DNA of 64,000 nucleotides, from positions 62,001-126,000 of the forward strand of contig NZ_BBZB01000002.1 of NCBI RefSeq assembly GCF_001269985.1, read 5' to 3'. The translations under genes and the position numbers were made by a program. The number at the start of each line of letters is the position of its first letter. The first letter of the stretch is position 1. Source of the DNA: Pseudoalteromonas sp. '520P1 No. 423' (GTDB lineage Bacteria > Pseudomonadota > Gammaproteobacteria > Enterobacterales > Alteromonadaceae). The notes under the pieces were generated by a model. It did not search any database. It was not told where the DNA came from and saw only the letters and a list, made by a program, of their open reading frames with translations. Shown here in pieces: positions 62,749-64,000 of this stretch.

Positions 62749-64000
62749 TTTATAAATAGTTTTTCAAGCGCTGCATGCATTAGCTTTTTATAGTGATTAA
62801 GAAGCGAGCTTCTAGGGCTAAATCGGTAACTTGTGAGTACTGTTTTAGCTTTAGAAAAAGTTAAAAACCCCTCTTTCCCATGATACTGTCCCATACCAGA
62901 AGGCCCTATACCGCCAAAAGGCGCGTCATCAGCTGAAACATGCATCAAAGTATCATTAATACACACACCGCCGCTATGAGTTTGTTTAAGTACTTTTTTC
63001 TGTGTTTTATTATTAAAACTCATGATATATAAGGCTAAAGGTCGCTCTTTTTTGTTAATGATATCGATTGCTTCATCCAAATTATTGTAACCTATTAATG
63101 GTAAAATCGGACCAAAGATCTCATCTTTCATTAACAACATATCTTCAGATACATTAGTAACTAGTTGGGGTAATAATCTGTGTTTAGTTAAATCTATTGA
63201 TTGATTTGTTACTGGCGTAATATTTGCGCCTTTGTCCTTTGCATCTTCTAAATAAGCGTTTAATCGTAAAAACTGTTTAACATTAATGATGGAACTATAG
63301 TTTTTATCTTCTAAACCTTGTGGGTAAGCTTTATTAAACTCTTGAATAAAATGCTTTTTAAACTCTTCAATTTTTTCTTTTGGTAATAAAACATAATCGG
63401 GTGCAACACAGATTTGTCCTGCATTTAATGTTTTGCCGATTAACAAACGTGAAACAGCTGTTTTTATATTAATTTCATCATCAATAATGACTGGAGACTT
63501 ACCGCCTAATTCTAAAGTAACGGGCGTTAAATTTTCTGCGGCAGCTCGCATGACATGTTTCCCTACCTCTGTTGAACCTGTAAATAATAAATGGTCGAAC
63601 TTTAGAGAAGAGAATTTTTGGGCAACTTCACTTTCACCTTCAATAACTGTGATTTCGTCAGAAAGTGGCTTTAGTAGATTTAGAATTACTTGGTTGGTAT
63701 TCGGTGTAAACTCACTGAGTTTCACCATAATTTTATTACCTGCAGCTAATGCTGTCGCGATAGGGCCTAAGCTTAAAAATATTGGAAAGTTCCAAGGCAC
63801 AATTATACCAACAACGCCTAATGGTTGATATTGTACTTTTATAGTTGATGGAGCCAAAAGTAACCCACTACTTCTTCTAGAAGGTTTCATCCATTTTGAT
63901 AAGTTCTTAATTGAATATTTTATGTGTTGAATGGTTGGTAATATATCAGCTAAAACAGAATCAAAATCACTTCGATGACCATAATCAGTTTCAAGTGCAT
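62745..64000 (-). CDS. NAD(P)-dependent aldehyde dehydrogenase, partial
   Basis: The gene runs off the window end: the frame continues upstream of the first Met at 63890 with ALETDYGHRSDFDSVLADIL, so at least 418 residues are present and the 5' end is missing. Motifs: PLGVVGIIVPWNFPIFL (NAD site), FTGSTEVGKHVM, catalytic Glu in TLELGGKSPVII, and catalytic Cys in NAGQICVAPDYVL. The PSTIKVQYQPLGVVG start and NDTLMHVSADDAPFGGIGPSGMG resemble coniferyl-aldehyde/long-chain aldehyde dehydrogenases. The substrate is uncertain. Confidence 0.88.
   Translation of the reverse strand, partial: ALETDYGHRSDFDSVLADILPTIQHIKYSIKNLSKWMKPSRRSSGLLLAPSTIKVQYQPLGVVGIIVPWNFPIFLSLGPIATALAAGNKIMVKLSEFTPNTNQVILNLLKPLSDEITVIEGESEVAQKFSSLKFDHLLFTGSTEVGKHVMRAAAENLTPVTLELGGKSPVIIDDEINIKTAVSRLLIGKTLNAGQICVAPDYVLLPKEKIEEFKKHFIQEFNKAYPQGLEDKNYSSIINVKQFLRLNAYLEDAKDKGANITPVTNQSIDLTKHRLLPQLVTNVSEDMLLMKDEIFGPILPLIGYNNLDEAIDIINKKERPLALYIMSFNNKTQKKVLKQTHSGGVCINDTLMHVSADDAPFGGIGPSGMGQYHGKEGFLTFSKAKTVLTSYRFSPRSSLLNHYKKLMHAALEKLFIN

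Noticed and set aside
1-64000. CRISPR array, tRNA, rRNA, or toxin-antitoxin or phage-defence system.
   Set aside because: No regularly spaced direct repeats, cloverleaf-like sequences, or recognisable defence genes were found on reading both strands.

Overview
This is about 64 kb of AT-rich DNA (by eye roughly 35% GC) from a marine gammaproteobacterium of the Alteromonadales type (Colwellia / Pseudoalteromonas / Thalassotalea-like; genus is inference). The evidence is the gene content: TonB receptor, several beta-barrel porins, NirBD/NasA-type nitrate assimilation, a GlyGly-CTERM surface protein, M3 and S41 lipoprotein peptidases, DnaK/DnaJ, and c-di-GMP and chemotaxis genes. No rRNA, tRNA or CRISPR array was seen.

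Layout. 0-3.6 kb: porin with an upstream FNR-like box, then a LysR gene split by an IS630-family element. 3.7-11.9 kb: a degraded zone with a KamA-like remnant, RAYT transposase, secreted unknown, phage DUF2591 remnant, intact moeB, GH16-like fragment, large lipoprotein, decayed polysaccharide deacetylase and cytochrome c tail. 11.9-28.8 kb: nitrate assimilation, comprising a PP2C-kinase fusion, narK, cobA, a YbiB-like protein, nirD, nirB, a small unknown, a fused FeS/membrane-anchor subunit and nasA. A PstS-like/porin pair, an ISAs1 fragment and a dead cadherin-like gene interrupt it. 29-37 kb: periplasmic binding protein, Dcp peptidase, DUF4240 protein, moeA and TonB receptor. 37-43.5 kb: dead TPP decarboxylase, truncated haemoglobin with an internal stop, small membrane protein, IorA/IorB-like molybdenum hydroxylase with XdhC, and a dead GGDEF gene. 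43.6-52 kb: dnaJ, dnaK, TonB-like protein, argR-like plus arginase-family pair, S41 peptidase. 52-64 kb: dead HDOD/GGDEF/EAL genes, bfd with a Fur box, udp, cdd, broken STAS-like gene, POT transporter, dead chemoreceptor, intact GGDEF-EAL protein, Sel1 protein and an aldehyde dehydrogenase running off the end.

Functional thread. Nitrate would be taken up by NarK, reduced to nitrite by NasA (electrons probably arriving through the fused FeS/DmsC-like subunit) and reduced to ammonium by NirBD; CobA supports siroheme and MoeA/MoeB support the molybdenum cofactor. All three nitrate transcription units (nasA, nirB, narK) carry a sigma54 -24/-12 element and, 50-62 bp further upstream, a pair of NtrC-like sites offset by exactly 21 bp. 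This shared architecture, together with the PP2C-kinase fusion in the same regulon, is the most coherent regulatory signal in the window.

A second theme is genome decay. About fifteen genes are broken by nonsense codons, frameshifts, deletions or IS insertion, mostly regulators, signalling proteins, polysaccharide enzymes and surface proteins, while the nitrogen and chaperone genes are intact. Short palindromic intergenic repeats with ACCAATT-like ends and RAYT-type REP units are scattered through the window.
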